Source: Terribacillus saccharophilus
GTDB taxonomy: Bacteria; Bacillota; Bacilli; Bacillales; Amphibacillaceae
DNA length: 64,000 nt
Direction of reading: 5' to 3'
Assembly (NCBI RefSeq): GCF_002272075.1
Contig: NZ_NPBJ01000005.1
Span: 1-64,000 of the forward strand
The notes beneath the pieces were generated by a model. It was not told the DNA's origin, did no database searches, and saw only the letters and a list, made by a program, of their open reading frames with translations. A program made the position numbers and the translations under genes. Positions 35,867 to 44,357 of the stretch are shown here, piece after piece. Positions within the stretch are counted from its first letter, which is position 1. Each line of letters opens with the position of its first letter.

Positions 35867-36823
35867 TTACTCTGATTCGTATGCTTCGATAATCCGCTGC
35901 ACGAGCGGGTGGCGCACTACGTCTGTTTGTTTTAAGTACGTGAAATAGATACCTTTTACATTACTCAGCTTTGTTTCAATAGAACGCAGACCAGATAGGG
36001 CACCTTTTGGTAAGTCAATCTGAGTCAAATCGCCGGTGATGACCATCTTGGATCCGAAACCGAGTCTGGTAAGAAACATCTTCATCTGTGCGTTTGTCGT
36101 GTTCTGTGCTTCGTCTAGGATAACAAAAGCATCATCCAGTGTACGCCCACGCATATAAGCCAACGGAGCGATCTCTATCGTACCACGCTCAATTAAGCGG
36201 GTCGTCTGTTCTAAACCGAGAACATCATGTAAGGCGTCGTATAACGGGCGCAGATACGGATCCACCTTCTCCTTCAAATCACCAGGCAAGAATCCGAGGC
36301 TTTCGCCCGCTTCCACTGCTGGCCGTGTCAGGATGATGCGCTTGACAATACCTTTTTTCAAGGCATTTACGGCCATAACGACTGCCAGATAGGTTTTACC
36401 TGTACCGGCAGGCCCGATACCGAAAACCAAGTCATTGGACTTGATGCCATTGATATAATTCCGCTGACCAAGCGTTTTGACCCGGATTGATTTACCTTTT
36501 GCATTTTTCGTTATTTCATCGTCAAATAATGTTTCGAATTGATCCAACTTATCTTTTTTGGCTAATTCAATAGCGTATACCACATCACGTTCTCCGATTG
36601 GAATGCCACGTCGAATGACAGCAGCCAACGCTTGCAGCAGCTCCTCTGTAGTCCGGACTTCTTCTTCTGGACCAGTTACGCGAACTTCTTCCCCTCGTGT
36701 AACAATGGATACACGGAAATGTTCTTCTATTTGCTTTAGATTGCGATCTTCCGTGCCGAACAGAGCTAATGTTTCATTGGTATCTTTTAATTGCAGGTTC
36801 ACACGTTTTACGTCTTCAGGCAT
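35867..36823 (-). CDS. phoH: PhoH-like ATPase
   Basis: Cytoplasmic P-loop ATPase of the PhoH/YbeZ family, linked to RNA metabolism with YbeY. The 318-residue protein has an N-terminal KH-like stretch (about 15-75, FRVSIVTRGEEVRVTGPEEEV), Walker A GPAGTGKTYLAVVMAV and Walker B AFVILDEAQN with the sensor MVITGDLTQIDLP. The start is the ATG at 36823, 7 nt after AAGGAG; the in-frame TTG two codons earlier is rejected. It begins 2 bp after the yqfD stop. Despite the name, no Pho box is seen. Confidence 0.95.
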   Translation of the reverse strand: MPEDVKRVNLQLKDTNETLALFGTEDRNLKQIEEHFRVSIVTRGEEVRVTGPEEEVRTTEELLQALAAVIRRGIPIGERDVVYAIELAKKDKLDQFETLFDDEITKNAKGKSIRVKTLGQRNYINGIKSNDLVFGIGPAGTGKTYLAVVMAVNALKKGIVKRIILTRPAVEAGESLGFLPGDLKEKVDPYLRPLYDALHDVLGLEQTTRLIERGTIEIAPLAYMRGRTLDDAFVILDEAQNTTNAQMKMFLTRLGFGSKMVITGDLTQIDLPKGALSGLRSIETKLSNVKGIYFTYLKQTDVVRHPLVQRIIEAYESE

Positions 36824-36825
36824 AA

Positions 36826-38064
36826 TCAATCTCCTTGAGATATAGGTTGAGATGTTGCAATATCTTCATTTACTTGAAAGTATAAGATTAATTTAACTTT
36901 ACCATTCTCGATAGTCTCATGTAAAATTTTTTGAGAAATAATGTCAGCATCAGCACCAACTTGGAGCTGTAAATCCTGTTTAGCCAATTTTTCAGCCTGT
37001 GCAGTTGCTTCTTCTTTTGTCCGCTTCACTTGTTTAGTAACCCGCTCATATTCGGTCGTCTTCCTCATTCCGATCGGCAACTCCCAGCGAAGGAACCGGA
37101 GATGACGGACAGATGTCTGTTCTTGGGAATCCTTGAACTCAGTTTCTCCGAACCCCCAAATTGGCAGCTGGAAGCTGTCTCCGAACTGAATCGCATATTT
37201 ATTGTCCTGTTTACCACTGAGAACGGTATATGTTTCTTCAAGCGGAACTTCTGCAGACACATTATACCACGTCCTAGCGATGACATTACCGGTTGCTGCA
37301 ACATGCTTCCGTGTATCCTTTTGCTCTGTCTTATCCTTTTCATCCTTGTTTACAGGAGGTGGTTCATTGCCGATTAAACCAGAAACGAGCACATCTCCAG
37401 GCTCTACATAATCATGTACCCCAACTTGCGCTACTCCCTCTGATACAAACATATCGACGATAACACCTTTTTTCTTCGCGACAAGGTGACGGGGGCCTGG
37501 CTGTTCCTCTTCTTTTACAATTGTTTTCGGCACACCTTCCAATGAATAGGTTGTCCCTTTCTCTTGCACTCCTATCCAGAGAAGATCCGGAATATCCTGT
37601 AAAAGACGCTGTTGAATATCGACTGGAGCACCCAGAGTCAGCTTGAATGCACCTAAGCGTACCCCATATTCGTCCAGCCGCGTTTCAATTTGGTGTTCCA
37701 ATTCCGGACTTACGCCTCTTACTTCAATTTTCCATACTGTATTTGACAGGAAAAAGATGGACAGTATACTGATGGCAATACCCAGCAGCAACGGTTTCTT
37801 ATGCAGTAATGCAGTGAAGAGGAAAGGAAATCCATGCTTGCTGCGAAACTGTATTTTGTAGCCTGTCCCTCTTCGCTGCATGCGAAGCTTACTTATATCC
37901 TGTTTCCTGATTTTCGCTTCACATGTCTGGCTGTCCTTTTTGATGATATCCCAGACTAAGACTTTCTCCTGCACAAGCTGATTGAAAAAAAGCTCCGGTC
38001 TGTCGCCTTTAATCAGAACGGTCACATATCCAGTAAAATAAATATCCTGTGTGTGCTTTTTCAT
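36826..38064 (-). CDS. yqfD: Sporulation protein YqfD
   Basis: Conserved sporulation-family membrane protein of unknown biochemical role. The 412 residues begin with a soluble domain (1-88) and one transmembrane helix (about 91-114, LLLGIAISILSIFFLSNTVW). A large extracytoplasmic domain follows (VRGVSPELEHQIETRLDEYGV..., IGVQEKGTTYSLEGVPKTIV) and ends in a helical region rich in Lys/Glu. It lies 24 bp after yqfC; the pair is normally sigma-E controlled in Bacillus, although I did not recognise a clear sigma-E promoter. Confidence 0.92.
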   Translation of the reverse strand: MKKHTQDIYFTGYVTVLIKGDRPELFFNQLVQEKVLVWDIIKKDSQTCEAKIRKQDISKLRMQRRGTGYKIQFRSKHGFPFLFTALLHKKPLLLGIAISILSIFFLSNTVWKIEVRGVSPELEHQIETRLDEYGVRLGAFKLTLGAPVDIQQRLLQDIPDLLWIGVQEKGTTYSLEGVPKTIVKEEEQPGPRHLVAKKKGVIVDMFVSEGVAQVGVHDYVEPGDVLVSGLIGNEPPPVNKDEKDKTEQKDTRKHVAATGNVIARTWYNVSAEVPLEETYTVLSGKQDNKYAIQFGDSFQLPIWGFGETEFKDSQEQTSVRHLRFLRWELPIGMRKTTEYERVTKQVKRTKEEATAQAEKLAKQDLQLQVGADADIISQKILHETIENGKVKLILYFQVNEDIATSQPISQGD

Positions 38065-38088
38065 ACTTACCTCCCTGATCCGCTTGCC

Positions 38089-38370
38089 TTATGAATCAAT
38101 GAATTTAAATTCCTTCATTTTGCCTTCGAGCAGAATCTCCTCTGGCAGCATGACTTTCAATACGAAGGATTCCCCTGTTATACGAAGAAAACCTGTGTTA
38201 AGCCGCAGCCTAAGTTCGTTATCCGAAAATAGCACGAGACCTCTGTGATTTTCGATATAGGCATGAAAATGGCCAATCGTCGTAATGCGAGGGAGTTCAA
38301 GCACCACATCAGCAGGCATATCCAAATGCTCGGTGAACCAATTTCCGATCCGCTGCTGCCATTTTTTCAT
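38089..38370 (-). CDS. yqfC: Sporulation protein YqfC
   Basis: A 93-residue small protein of the YabP/YqfC family, which is sporulation-specific. It shows the family pattern in LELPRITTIGHFHAYIENHRGLVLFSDNELRLRLNTG. The frame is open to an ATG at 38394. GGGAG and GGTGG sites lie just before the ATG at 38370 (MKKWQQRIG), giving the usual 93 residues. Terminator and yqfB lie upstream, so yqfC-yqfD-phoH probably start a new transcript here. Confidence 0.9.
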   Translation of the reverse strand: MKKWQQRIGNWFTEHLDMPADVVLELPRITTIGHFHAYIENHRGLVLFSDNELRLRLNTGFLRITGESFVLKVMLPEEILLEGKMKEFKFIDS

Positions 38371-38435
38371 TTCCACCAGCTCCCCTCTGCACATTCTATG
38401 ATGCGAAGGGTGAAGTAAGAACAGACTGATGAACG

Positions 38436-38466
38436 AAAAAAAGCGAGTCCATTATTGGACTCGCTT
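38436..38466 (-). terminator. Terminator of the nfeD-floA-yqfB operon
   Basis: An 11-bp perfect stem (38441-38451 with 38456-38466) and 4-nt loop is followed by seven U on the minus strand. The 5' arm lies in the last codons of the preceding gene. Confidence 0.92.
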
Positions 38467-38892
38467 GTTGAAAGTACGATGCGGTTTCTTTGCACGTGGT
38501 TCTCCGAGTATCTCCGACCAGAGCACTTGTTCCGCTAATTGTTTGCTGGTCAGCCGTTTCAGCCTGATTGGCTTGGTTATCTGTTGACCTTTTTTACCCT
38601 GACGGACAGAAGAGGCACTACGTACTTCCACAACTTGTTGAATTGCCTCAGTTGCCTGCTTTCTAAATTCATCGGCCTTTTGCTCCGCTTGAATTAGTTC
38701 TGGTGCCTTTACTTGCTTCTGCTGACGCTGTTCTTTGTTTGTGCGCGGCTGCTTCTCCTGCCAGTTCTTGACCGGAGGCTGCGTCCGTCGGGGATCGTTA
38801 TTTTCTTTATCCCCTTTTTTGGCTGCTGCGTTAAAAAAGAAAGCAATGGCAGCAATTGCTAACGGCACGAGAAATTGCAACATATCAAACAT
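38452..38892 (-). CDS. yqfB: YqfB-position hypothetical membrane-anchored protein
   Basis: A 146-residue protein with one N-terminal transmembrane helix (about 3-24), a Gln/Lys/Arg-rich charged linker (25-95) predicted to be helical, and a basic C-terminus containing RLKRLTSKQLAEQVLWSEILGEPRAKK. I recognise no domain. It occupies the place of B. subtilis yqfB, third gene of the sigma-W nfeD-floA-yqfB operon, which is the only basis for the symbol. A role at the membrane with FloA is an inference from context. Confidence 0.6.
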   Translation of the reverse strand: MFDMLQFLVPLAIAAIAFFFNAAAKKGDKENNDPRRTQPPVKNWQEKQPRTNKEQRQQKQVKAPELIQAEQKADEFRKQATEAIQQVVEVRSASSVRQGKKGQQITKPIRLKRLTSKQLAEQVLWSEILGEPRAKKPHRTFNKRVQ

Positions 38893-38914
38893 GCACCTGC
38901 CACCTTTCTATATC

Positions 38915-39901
38915 TTAACGTTCTTCCTCTTCACCATTAGATAAGTCTCCAATGCTATCGCGCATCGTTGTATCTGCATTGATGTTCTGATAGTTCATAT
39001 AATCCATTACGCCCATATTACCTGAACGCAGTGCCTCAGCAAGCGCAAGCGGGACTTCTGCTTCTGCTTCTACTACCTTCGCACGCATTTCTTGTACGCG
39101 CGCTAAGTTTTCCTGCTCTTGTGCTACAGCCATCGCACGACGTTCCTCAGCTTTGGCTTGGGCGATATTCTTATCTGCCTCCGCCTGATCCGTTTGAAGC
39201 ATCGCCCCGATGTTTTTACCGATATCAATGTCTGCGATATCGATGGACAGAATTTCAAATGCCGTACCGGAGTCCAAACCACGCTCCAACACATTGTGTG
39301 AGATTTTGTCTGGGTTTTCCAATACATTCTTATGGTTTTTGGAGCTACCGATGGTACTGACAATACCTTCCCCTACACGTGCAATGATGGTATCCTCTCC
39401 GGCACCACCCACAAGTCGGTCGATATTGGCACGCACGGTTATACGAGCTTTCGCCTTCACTTCGATACCATCAATCGCCACACCTGAAATGAACGGTGTT
39501 TCTATTACTTTCGGGTTTACACTCATTTGTACAGCTTCCAATACATCACGACCAGCAAGATCGATTGCTGCTGAGCGTTCAAATGGCAATTCGATATTCG
39601 CACGGTGTGCCGCAATAAGTGCATTGACGACACGGTCGACATTACCGCCTGCCAGATAATGACTCTCCAGCTGGTTTGTATCGACCTTCAAGCCTGCTTT
39701 GTGGGCTTTAATCAATGGATTGATGACGCGTGATGGGATAACACGTCTTAAACGCATCCCTACCAATGTGAAGATGCTGATACGGACACCTGCTGCCAGA
39801 GCACTGATCCACAATGCAACTGGTACGAAAGTAAATAGGATAATCAAAGCAATCAAAATGACTGCAGCAATAATAATCGGTACAATAATATCTTGATTCA
39901 T
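38915..39901 (-). CDS. floA: Flotillin-like SPFH protein FloA
   Basis: Scaffold of functional membrane microdomains (lipid-raft-like), affecting membrane fluidity, signalling and secretion. The 328-residue protein has two N-terminal hydrophobic segments (about 5-50), the SPFH/band-7 domain (about 55-230, with [23 protein letters not shown]), and an Ala/Glu/Gln-rich coiled coil ([19 protein letters not shown]) that drives oligomerisation. Its start overlaps the nfeD stop by 4 bp (ATGA). It belongs to a consensus sigma-W promoter and should respond to cell-envelope stress. Confidence 0.96.
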   Translation of the reverse strand: MNQDIIVPIIIAAVILIALIILFTFVPVALWISALAAGVRISIFTLVGMRLRRVIPSRVINPLIKAHKAGLKVDTNQLESHYLAGGNVDRVVNALIAAHRANIELPFERSAAIDLAGRDVLEAVQMSVNPKVIETPFISGVAIDGIEVKAKARITVRANIDRLVGGAGEDTIIARVGEGIVSTIGSSKNHKNVLENPDKISHNVLERGLDSGTAFEILSIDIADIDIGKNIGAMLQTDQAEADKNIAQAKAEERRAMAVAQEQENLARVQEMRAKVVEAEAEVPLALAEALRSGNMGVMDYMNYQNINADTTMRDSIGDLSNGEEEER

Positions 39902-40599
39902 TCTGTTTCCTCCTTGTTCGTCACAGGACTGACGATGATTTTCTTGCCTTCAGTACGGATAACAACTATTTCAGACCCTTTAGCAACATACCTGCCCTCT
40001 GTGATGACATCCATTACCCCGCTCTCGATTTCAGCGACACCTGACGGTCGCAGCGGTGTTTTTGCCACACCACGTTTCCCGATGATAGACGTTAAAATCG
40101 GAAGCGTATCAGGCCTAAGAGTTTCCTGGAGGATCATCGGCTTGAACATACCCTTTTCGAAACCGACGATACGAATCACATAGATGACAGCTACAATTGT
40201 AACAATAAAAGCAATACTGACGCTAATCATCATATCGGCTCTGTCTGCCGACATACGGAACAACGCCCAAAGCAACCCTATCATACCAAGTATGCCCACT
40301 ATGCCTCCAGGTACGAATAATTCCAAGACAAGTAAAATGATAGCTGCAGTCAAAAGCAGAATATCCGTATTTGTCACTAGTCCTGCCGCAATGTGTCCGT
40401 ACAGAAAGATCCCTCCAGCAGCGATCCCTAGTATTCCGCCCGCTCCAAAACCCGGCGTGAACATCTCGACAGCCAATCCAGCAAAAGCTATAGAAAGCAG
40501 GATTGTTACAAGAACTGGAGAAGTGATCCACGTCTGCATTGTTTCGCTGAAGCTGTGCATCGCAGTTTGAAGGCTTGGAAGCGTGATATATTGCAGCAT
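39898..40599 (-). CDS. NfeD-family membrane protein without protease domain (YqeZ position)
   Basis: Partner of FloA. The 233 residues contain a short N-terminal segment, about five transmembrane helices (30-150) with the conserved [11 protein letters not shown] and [14 protein letters not shown] motifs, and a C-terminal OB-fold NfeD domain ([22 protein letters not shown]). B. subtilis YqeZ is much longer (about 440 residues) because a ClpP-like serine protease domain precedes the helices; here it is absent. The sigma-W promoter lies 56 bp upstream, so the gene is natively short rather than cut by a sequencing error. GGAGG precedes the ATG. Confidence 0.88.
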   Translation of the reverse strand: MLQYITLPSLQTAMHSFSETMQTWITSPVLVTILLSIAFAGLAVEMFTPGFGAGGILGIAAGGIFLYGHIAAGLVTNTDILLLTAAIILLVLELFVPGGIVGILGMIGLLWALFRMSADRADMMISVSIAFIVTIVAVIYVIRIVGFEKGMFKPMILQETLRPDTLPILTSIIGKRGVAKTPLRPSGVAEIESGVMDVITEGRYVAKGSEIVVIRTEGKKIIVSPVTNKEETE

Positions 40600-40654
40600 A
40601 GAAATCCTCCTGACCCCGACTGGTTTCGTTTCAGTTGTTATGTACAGTAACTTA

Positions 40655-40680
40655 TACGCTTGGATTAATAAAAGGTTTCA
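40655..40680 (-). promoter_or_regulatory. Sigma-W promoter of nfeD-floA
   Basis: TGAAAC (40675-40680) and CGTA (40655-40658) are separated by exactly 16 bp. This is the consensus for the extracytoplasmic-function factor sigma-W, and the homologous B. subtilis yqeZ-floA-yqfB operon is sigma-W dependent. Confidence 0.88.
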
Positions 40681-40699
40681 TATGTAAATAAACTTTCGT

Positions 40700-40739
40700 A
40701 AAAAAGCAGAAATCCCAATCATTCAATGATTGGGATTTC
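40700..40739 (-). terminator. Terminator after yqeY
   Basis: A 15-bp perfect inverted repeat (40709-40723 with 40725-40739) gives a long stem. It is followed on the minus strand by TGC and then six U. It separates the rpsU-yqeY transcript from the sigma-W operon. Confidence 0.85.
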
Positions 40740-40764
40740 CATTAGATATTCATATAACTATCAG

Positions 40765-41211
40765 TTAAGACAAGTGCTTATTCACGAGTTTATTAACTAA
40801 AGAACCATCGGTTTTGCCTTTGACTTTCGGCATAACAGCGCTCATGACTGAGCCCATGTCTTTCTTGGAAGTAGCTCCTACCTCCGTGATGGTCTGTTTA
40901 ATAATGTCTTCAAGTTCTTCTTCCGAAAGCTGTTCTGGCATATAATCTTTTAGAACTTGAAGCTCAGCTTCAAGCTTCTGAGCAAGATCATCGCGTCCAG
41001 CTTCTTGGAATTCTTGGAGGGAATCTTTTCGTTGTTTTACCTCACGAGATAAAACGGTAAGTTCTTCATCTTCTGACAGCGTGTCATTTCCAGTACGAAT
41101 TGCTTCATTCTGCAGGGCAGCTTTCACCATACGGATTACGCTGAGCGTTTCCTTATCCCTTGCTTTCATTGCAGTCTTCATATCCTGGTTCAGACGTTCT
41201 GTTAATGACAT
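40765..41211 (-). CDS. yqeY: YqeY/GatB-like protein
   Basis: A 148-residue soluble helical protein of the YqeY family, which shares its C-terminal helical domain with the tRNA-binding tail of GatB ([48 protein letters not shown]). It may bind tRNA, but no activity is established. The frame extends to GTG at 41223, immediately abutting an AGAGG; family proteins start MSL-ERLN-DM, which selects the ATG at 41211. It is 21 bp after rpsU in the same transcript. Confidence 0.93.
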   Translation of the reverse strand: MSLTERLNQDMKTAMKARDKETLSVIRMVKAALQNEAIRTGNDTLSEDEELTVLSREVKQRKDSLQEFQEAGRDDLAQKLEAELQVLKDYMPEQLSEEELEDIIKQTITEVGATSKKDMGSVMSAVMPKVKGKTDGSLVNKLVNKHLS

Positions 41212-41232
41212 ATCTCTTTGCACCCTCTTTGC

Positions 41233-41406
41233 TTACTTACGCTTTCTAGCCGCCTCAGATTTTTTCTTGCGACGAACACTAGGTTTTTCGTAAAATTCAC
41301 GCTTACGGTATTCAGATAGAGTACCGCTTTTAGAAACAGTGCGCTTAAAGCGACGAAGAGCATCTTCAAGAGACTCGTTTTTGCGAACGCGAGTAGTGTT
41401 TGACAT
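41233..41406 (-). CDS. rpsU: 30S ribosomal protein S21
   Basis: A 57-residue, highly basic small-subunit protein near the anti-Shine-Dalgarno helix. It begins [20 protein letters not shown] and ends in the Lys/Arg-rich [17 protein letters not shown] tail, all standard for S21. The GGAGG site precedes the ATG. A strong sigma-A promoter and a leader hairpin lie upstream. A longer overlapping frame on the same strand (41202-41438) is a shadow. Confidence 0.98.
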   Translation of the reverse strand: MSNTTRVRKNESLEDALRRFKRTVSKSGTLSEYRKREFYEKPSVRRKKKSEAARKRK

Positions 41407-41448
41407 GCTAATTTCCCTCCCTCCGAAGCATACAACAATGTGCTAACT

Positions 41449-41468
41449 CATATGCACTGCTGCATATG
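41449..41468 (-). other. Hairpin in the rpsU mRNA leader
   Basis: Perfect 8-bp arms CATATGCA/TGCATATG enclose a 4-nt loop, between the rpsU promoter and ribosome binding site. It may stabilise the leader or serve in autoregulation; no U-tract follows. Confidence 0.55.
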
Positions 41469-41477
41469 TCTTTGCTC

Positions 41478-41506
41478 ATTATAATATAATGCTAAATCCT
41501 GGTCAA
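41478..41506 (-). promoter_or_regulatory. Sigma-A promoter of rpsU-yqeY
   Basis: TTGACC (41501-41506) and perfect TATAAT (41478-41483) are separated by 17 bp. Confidence 0.87.
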
Positions 41507-41545
41507 TAGAAAGGTGCAGGATTCATGCACATTTCACAATTGTTC

Positions 41546-42211
41546 TTAGTAATCGCTGCTTCCAGCAACGCCTGCGATGATCTGAACACCCGCGCTGGCA
41601 CCGATACGAGTAGCGCCCGCTTCGATCATAGCAAGCGTAGCTTCGCGATCACGTACGCCACCGGAAGCCTTTACACCGATGTCCGGACCAACAGTCTTAC
41701 GCATCAATTTAATATCTTCTACTGTCGCACCGCCACCGGAGAATCCAGTAGATGTCTTGACGAAATCAGCTCCTGCTTTCACAGCAAGCTCACAAGCGGT
41801 TACTTTTTCTTCTTCAGTCAGCAAGGATGTCTCAATAATCACTTTCGTCAGTACACCTGCTGCTGCTTCCACAACTGCACGGATGTCAGACTCAACTGTC
41901 ACTAAGTCGCCAGATTTCAAAGCACCAACGTTGATGACCATATCGATCTCACCAGCACCTTTTTCAATAGCATCCTTTGTTTCCAAAGCTTTTACGGCAC
42001 TAGTCGAAGCGCCAAGCGGGAATCCAATGACAGTACAAACCTTTACATCCGTATCTTTCAGCTGCTGGGCACAATGGGAAACCCAGTATGGATTAACACA
42101 GACAGAAGCGAATTTGTGTGTTGCCGCTTCCTGGACAATCACGTCGATCTGTTCCTTTGTCGCATCCGGCTTTAGTAGTGTGTGATCAATATATGCAGCG
42201 ATATTTTCCAA
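41546..42211 (-). CDS. deoC: Deoxyribose-phosphate aldolase
   Basis: Class I aldolase cleaving 2-deoxyribose 5-phosphate into acetaldehyde and glyceraldehyde 3-phosphate in deoxynucleoside salvage. The 221-residue TIM barrel has [16 protein letters not shown] at the start, the Schiff-base region with [18 protein letters not shown] (catalytic Lys in FVKTSTG), and the second lysine in GVKASGGVR. It lies 26 bp after mtaB. Its neighbours are not nucleoside-catabolic, unlike B. subtilis deoC-nupC-pdp, so regulation probably differs. Confidence 0.96.
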   Translation of the reverse strand: MENIAAYIDHTLLKPDATKEQIDVIVQEAATHKFASVCVNPYWVSHCAQQLKDTDVKVCTVIGFPLGASTSAVKALETKDAIEKGAGEIDMVINVGALKSGDLVTVESDIRAVVEAAAGVLTKVIIETSLLTEEEKVTACELAVKAGADFVKTSTGFSGGGATVEDIKLMRKTVGPDIGVKASGGVRDREATLAMIEAGATRIGASAGVQIIAGVAGSSDY

Positions 42212-42237
42212 GAGAAATAACTCCTTTTATAGTCAAG

Positions 42238-43584
42238 TTAGATAGTTACGCTTGCTTCCTCATCATCCATTACCCGGACGAATTGACCTTCATTATACGG
42301 ATAGCCAGCTTTTGTCAGCTTCACTCGGACAATCTTACCAACCATATCCGGTGTTGCTTCAAATTTCACTTTCAAATAGTTATCCGTATACCCAACATAT
42401 AACGTGTCGGATTCTTTTTCATCATAAAGTTCTTCCGGAATGACTTCCAAAACTTCATTTTCGAACTGAGAAGCATATTCTTTCGCTTGCTGATCCGATA
42501 GAGTAATAAGACGATGGACACGCTCATTCTTTGTCTCGTCATCCACTTGATCCGTCATACGTGCAGCAGGCGTTCCTGTACGTTTAGAATAGGGGAACAC
42601 GTGAAGCTCGCTATAGCCGATTTCCTGGATGAAACGATATGTTTCCATGAATTCCTCTTCTGTCTCACCTGGGAATCCGACAATTACATCACTCGTAATG
42701 GCAAGGTTAGGCAAAGCTTTCTTTACTTTATCAATTTTGCTGCGATAGAAGTCTGAAGAATATTTTCGGCGCATGCGTTTCAAAACGGAATCAGAACCAG
42801 ATTGAAGCGGAATATGCAAGTGACGTACGATCTTCTCAGATTCATCCAGTACTTGGATAACTTCATCCGTAATCTGACTTGCTTCAATGGATGAAATACG
42901 AATCCGTTTCAATCCGCGAACGTTATTTTCCAATTCCCGGAGCAATTTCGCAAAATTGTAATCCTGCATATCTTCACCGTATCCTGCGGTATGGATTCCA
43001 GTAAGGACGATTTCCTTGTATCCAGCATCCACAAGCTGCTGGGCCTGTTTCATGACATCCTCCGGGTTACGAGAACGCAGCAATCCGCGGGACCAAGGTA
43101 TGATACAGAAGGTACAGAAGTTATTGCAGCCTTCCTGAATTTTCAATGACGCACGCGTACGGTCAGTAAATGCAGGTACATCCATTTCCTCGAAGACACG
43201 GTTTTTCATGATGTTGGAAACTCCGTTGATCGGCTCTTTCTTCACCTTGAATTCCTCGATATGCTCAATCATCTTGTCCCGGCCCTGTGTACCTACAACG
43301 ATGTCCACTCCCGGAATCTCCATGATCTCACCAGGTGAAGTCTGCGCATAACAACCGGTAACACAAATGACACCTTCAGGATTTTTTCGTACAGCCCGGC
43401 GGATGACTTGGCGGCTTTTCTTATCCCCAGTGTTCGTAACGGTGCATGTGTTGACAACATACACGTCAGACTGGTGATCAAAATCCACCCTTTCATAGCC
43501 CTGAGCTTTGAACTTCTGCCAAATACCTTCCGTCTCATAATGGTTTACTTTACACCCTAATGTGTGGAATGCCACTGTAGGCAT
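42238..43584 (-). CDS. mtaB: tRNA t6A37 methylthiotransferase MtaB
   Basis: Radical SAM enzyme converting t6A37 to ms2t6A37 in ANN-decoding tRNAs. The 448 residues have an N-terminal UPF0004 domain with three cluster cysteines (TLGCKVNHYE, VVNTCTVTN, VTGCYAQ), the radical SAM motif CNNFCTFCIIP and a C-terminal TRAM domain. The start is the ATG at 43584 after TGAGGTG. The longer frame (from 43599) overlaps the rsmE stop and begins before that ribosome binding site. Family is e-MtaB, as MiaB proper has different N-terminal motifs. Confidence 0.95.
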   Translation of the reverse strand: MPTVAFHTLGCKVNHYETEGIWQKFKAQGYERVDFDHQSDVYVVNTCTVTNTGDKKSRQVIRRAVRKNPEGVICVTGCYAQTSPGEIMEIPGVDIVVGTQGRDKMIEHIEEFKVKKEPINGVSNIMKNRVFEEMDVPAFTDRTRASLKIQEGCNNFCTFCIIPWSRGLLRSRNPEDVMKQAQQLVDAGYKEIVLTGIHTAGYGEDMQDYNFAKLLRELENNVRGLKRIRISSIEASQITDEVIQVLDESEKIVRHLHIPLQSGSDSVLKRMRRKYSSDFYRSKIDKVKKALPNLAITSDVIVGFPGETEEEFMETYRFIQEIGYSELHVFPYSKRTGTPAARMTDQVDDETKNERVHRLITLSDQQAKEYASQFENEVLEVIPEELYDEKESDTLYVGYTDNYLKVKFEATPDMVGKIVRVKLTKAGYPYNEGQFVRVMDDEEASVTI

Positions 43585-43595
43585 GGTAAAACACC

Positions 43596-44342
43596 TCATT
43601 CTTCAAAATGGTACGATAGACTAGCCAACATATACAATGGTGCGGTTTCCGTGCGTAAAATACGAGGCCCGAGCCTGATAGGTGCAAAGCCTGCATCTTG
43701 AAGCGCATCTGCTTCTGATTCACTGAATCCGCCCTCTGGACCGATTACAACAAGCACATTATCTGATGGTGAAATGTGCTGGAAAACAGAGCGAAGCGGC
43801 TCTGCCTTCAATCCTTTTGCCGCCTCTTCATAAGCGAACAATTTGTGCTTATATGTATCGCTGCTATCAAGCAGCATTTGGAAGGATTGCACATCTTCGA
43901 TCGCTGGGATAATCAAGCGGCTGGACTGCTCTGCAGCTTCTTTGGCAATCTTTTCGAGCCGCTGCCGCTTCTTGTCCTTCTTTTTCTCGTCCCATTTTAC
44001 AACGGATCGAGCAGCTTGGAAAGGGAGAAATGCAGCTGCACCCAATTCCGTTCCCTTCTGCACGATCCATTCCAGTTTGTCACCCTTGGGAAGTCCTTGG
44101 GCAATCGACACTGATACTGGCATTTCCGTATTCATATCGACTTTTTCTACTGCGGATACAGCAACATAATCTGACGCCAATTCGTCAATCTCACATTTTG
44201 CTGCATGCCCATCCGGATGAACACAGATAATTGTTTCACCTGTTTTCATCCGCATCACGCGAATAATGTGATGGGCATCCTGTCCACGCAATATAATTCG
44301 GTTATCCTGCCAATTGGCAGGTTCTACGAAATAGCGCTGCAT
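43596..44342 (-). CDS. rsmE: 16S rRNA (uracil(1498)-N3)-methyltransferase RsmE
   Basis: SPOUT-class methyltransferase modifying U1498 of 16S rRNA in the decoding region. The 248 residues have an N-terminal PUA-like domain (RYFVEPANWQDNRIILRGQDAHHIIRVMRMKTG) and the knotted SPOUT domain with the signature VIGPEGGFSESEADAL and LGPRILRTETA, which form the SAM pocket. GAGGTG precedes the ATG. It sits 15 bp after prmA in a translation-linked operon. Confidence 0.97.
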   Translation of the reverse strand: MQRYFVEPANWQDNRIILRGQDAHHIIRVMRMKTGETIICVHPDGHAAKCEIDELASDYVAVSAVEKVDMNTEMPVSVSIAQGLPKGDKLEWIVQKGTELGAAAFLPFQAARSVVKWDEKKKDKKRQRLEKIAKEAAEQSSRLIIPAIEDVQSFQMLLDSSDTYKHKLFAYEEAAKGLKAEPLRSVFQHISPSDNVLVVIGPEGGFSESEADALQDAGFAPIRLGPRILRTETAPLYMLASLSYHFEE

Positions 44343-44357
44343 ACGCTCACCTCTGCC

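Noticed and set aside
35867-36823. phoH as a phosphate-starvation gene
   Set aside because: Name only; no Pho box is present and the context (ybeY, sporulation genes) points to RNA metabolism.
39898-40599. nfeD as a frameshifted or truncated longer gene
   Set aside because: A consensus sigma-W promoter and a normal ribosome binding site stand right before it, and no protease remnant is seen upstream.
41202-41438. 78-codon frame on the minus strand over rpsU
   Set aside because: It is a shifted frame of the rpsU gene, which itself encodes a textbook S21.
41510-41540. Terminator after deoC
   Set aside because: A GTGCA/TGCAC 5-bp stem followed by a mixed tail is too weak to call.
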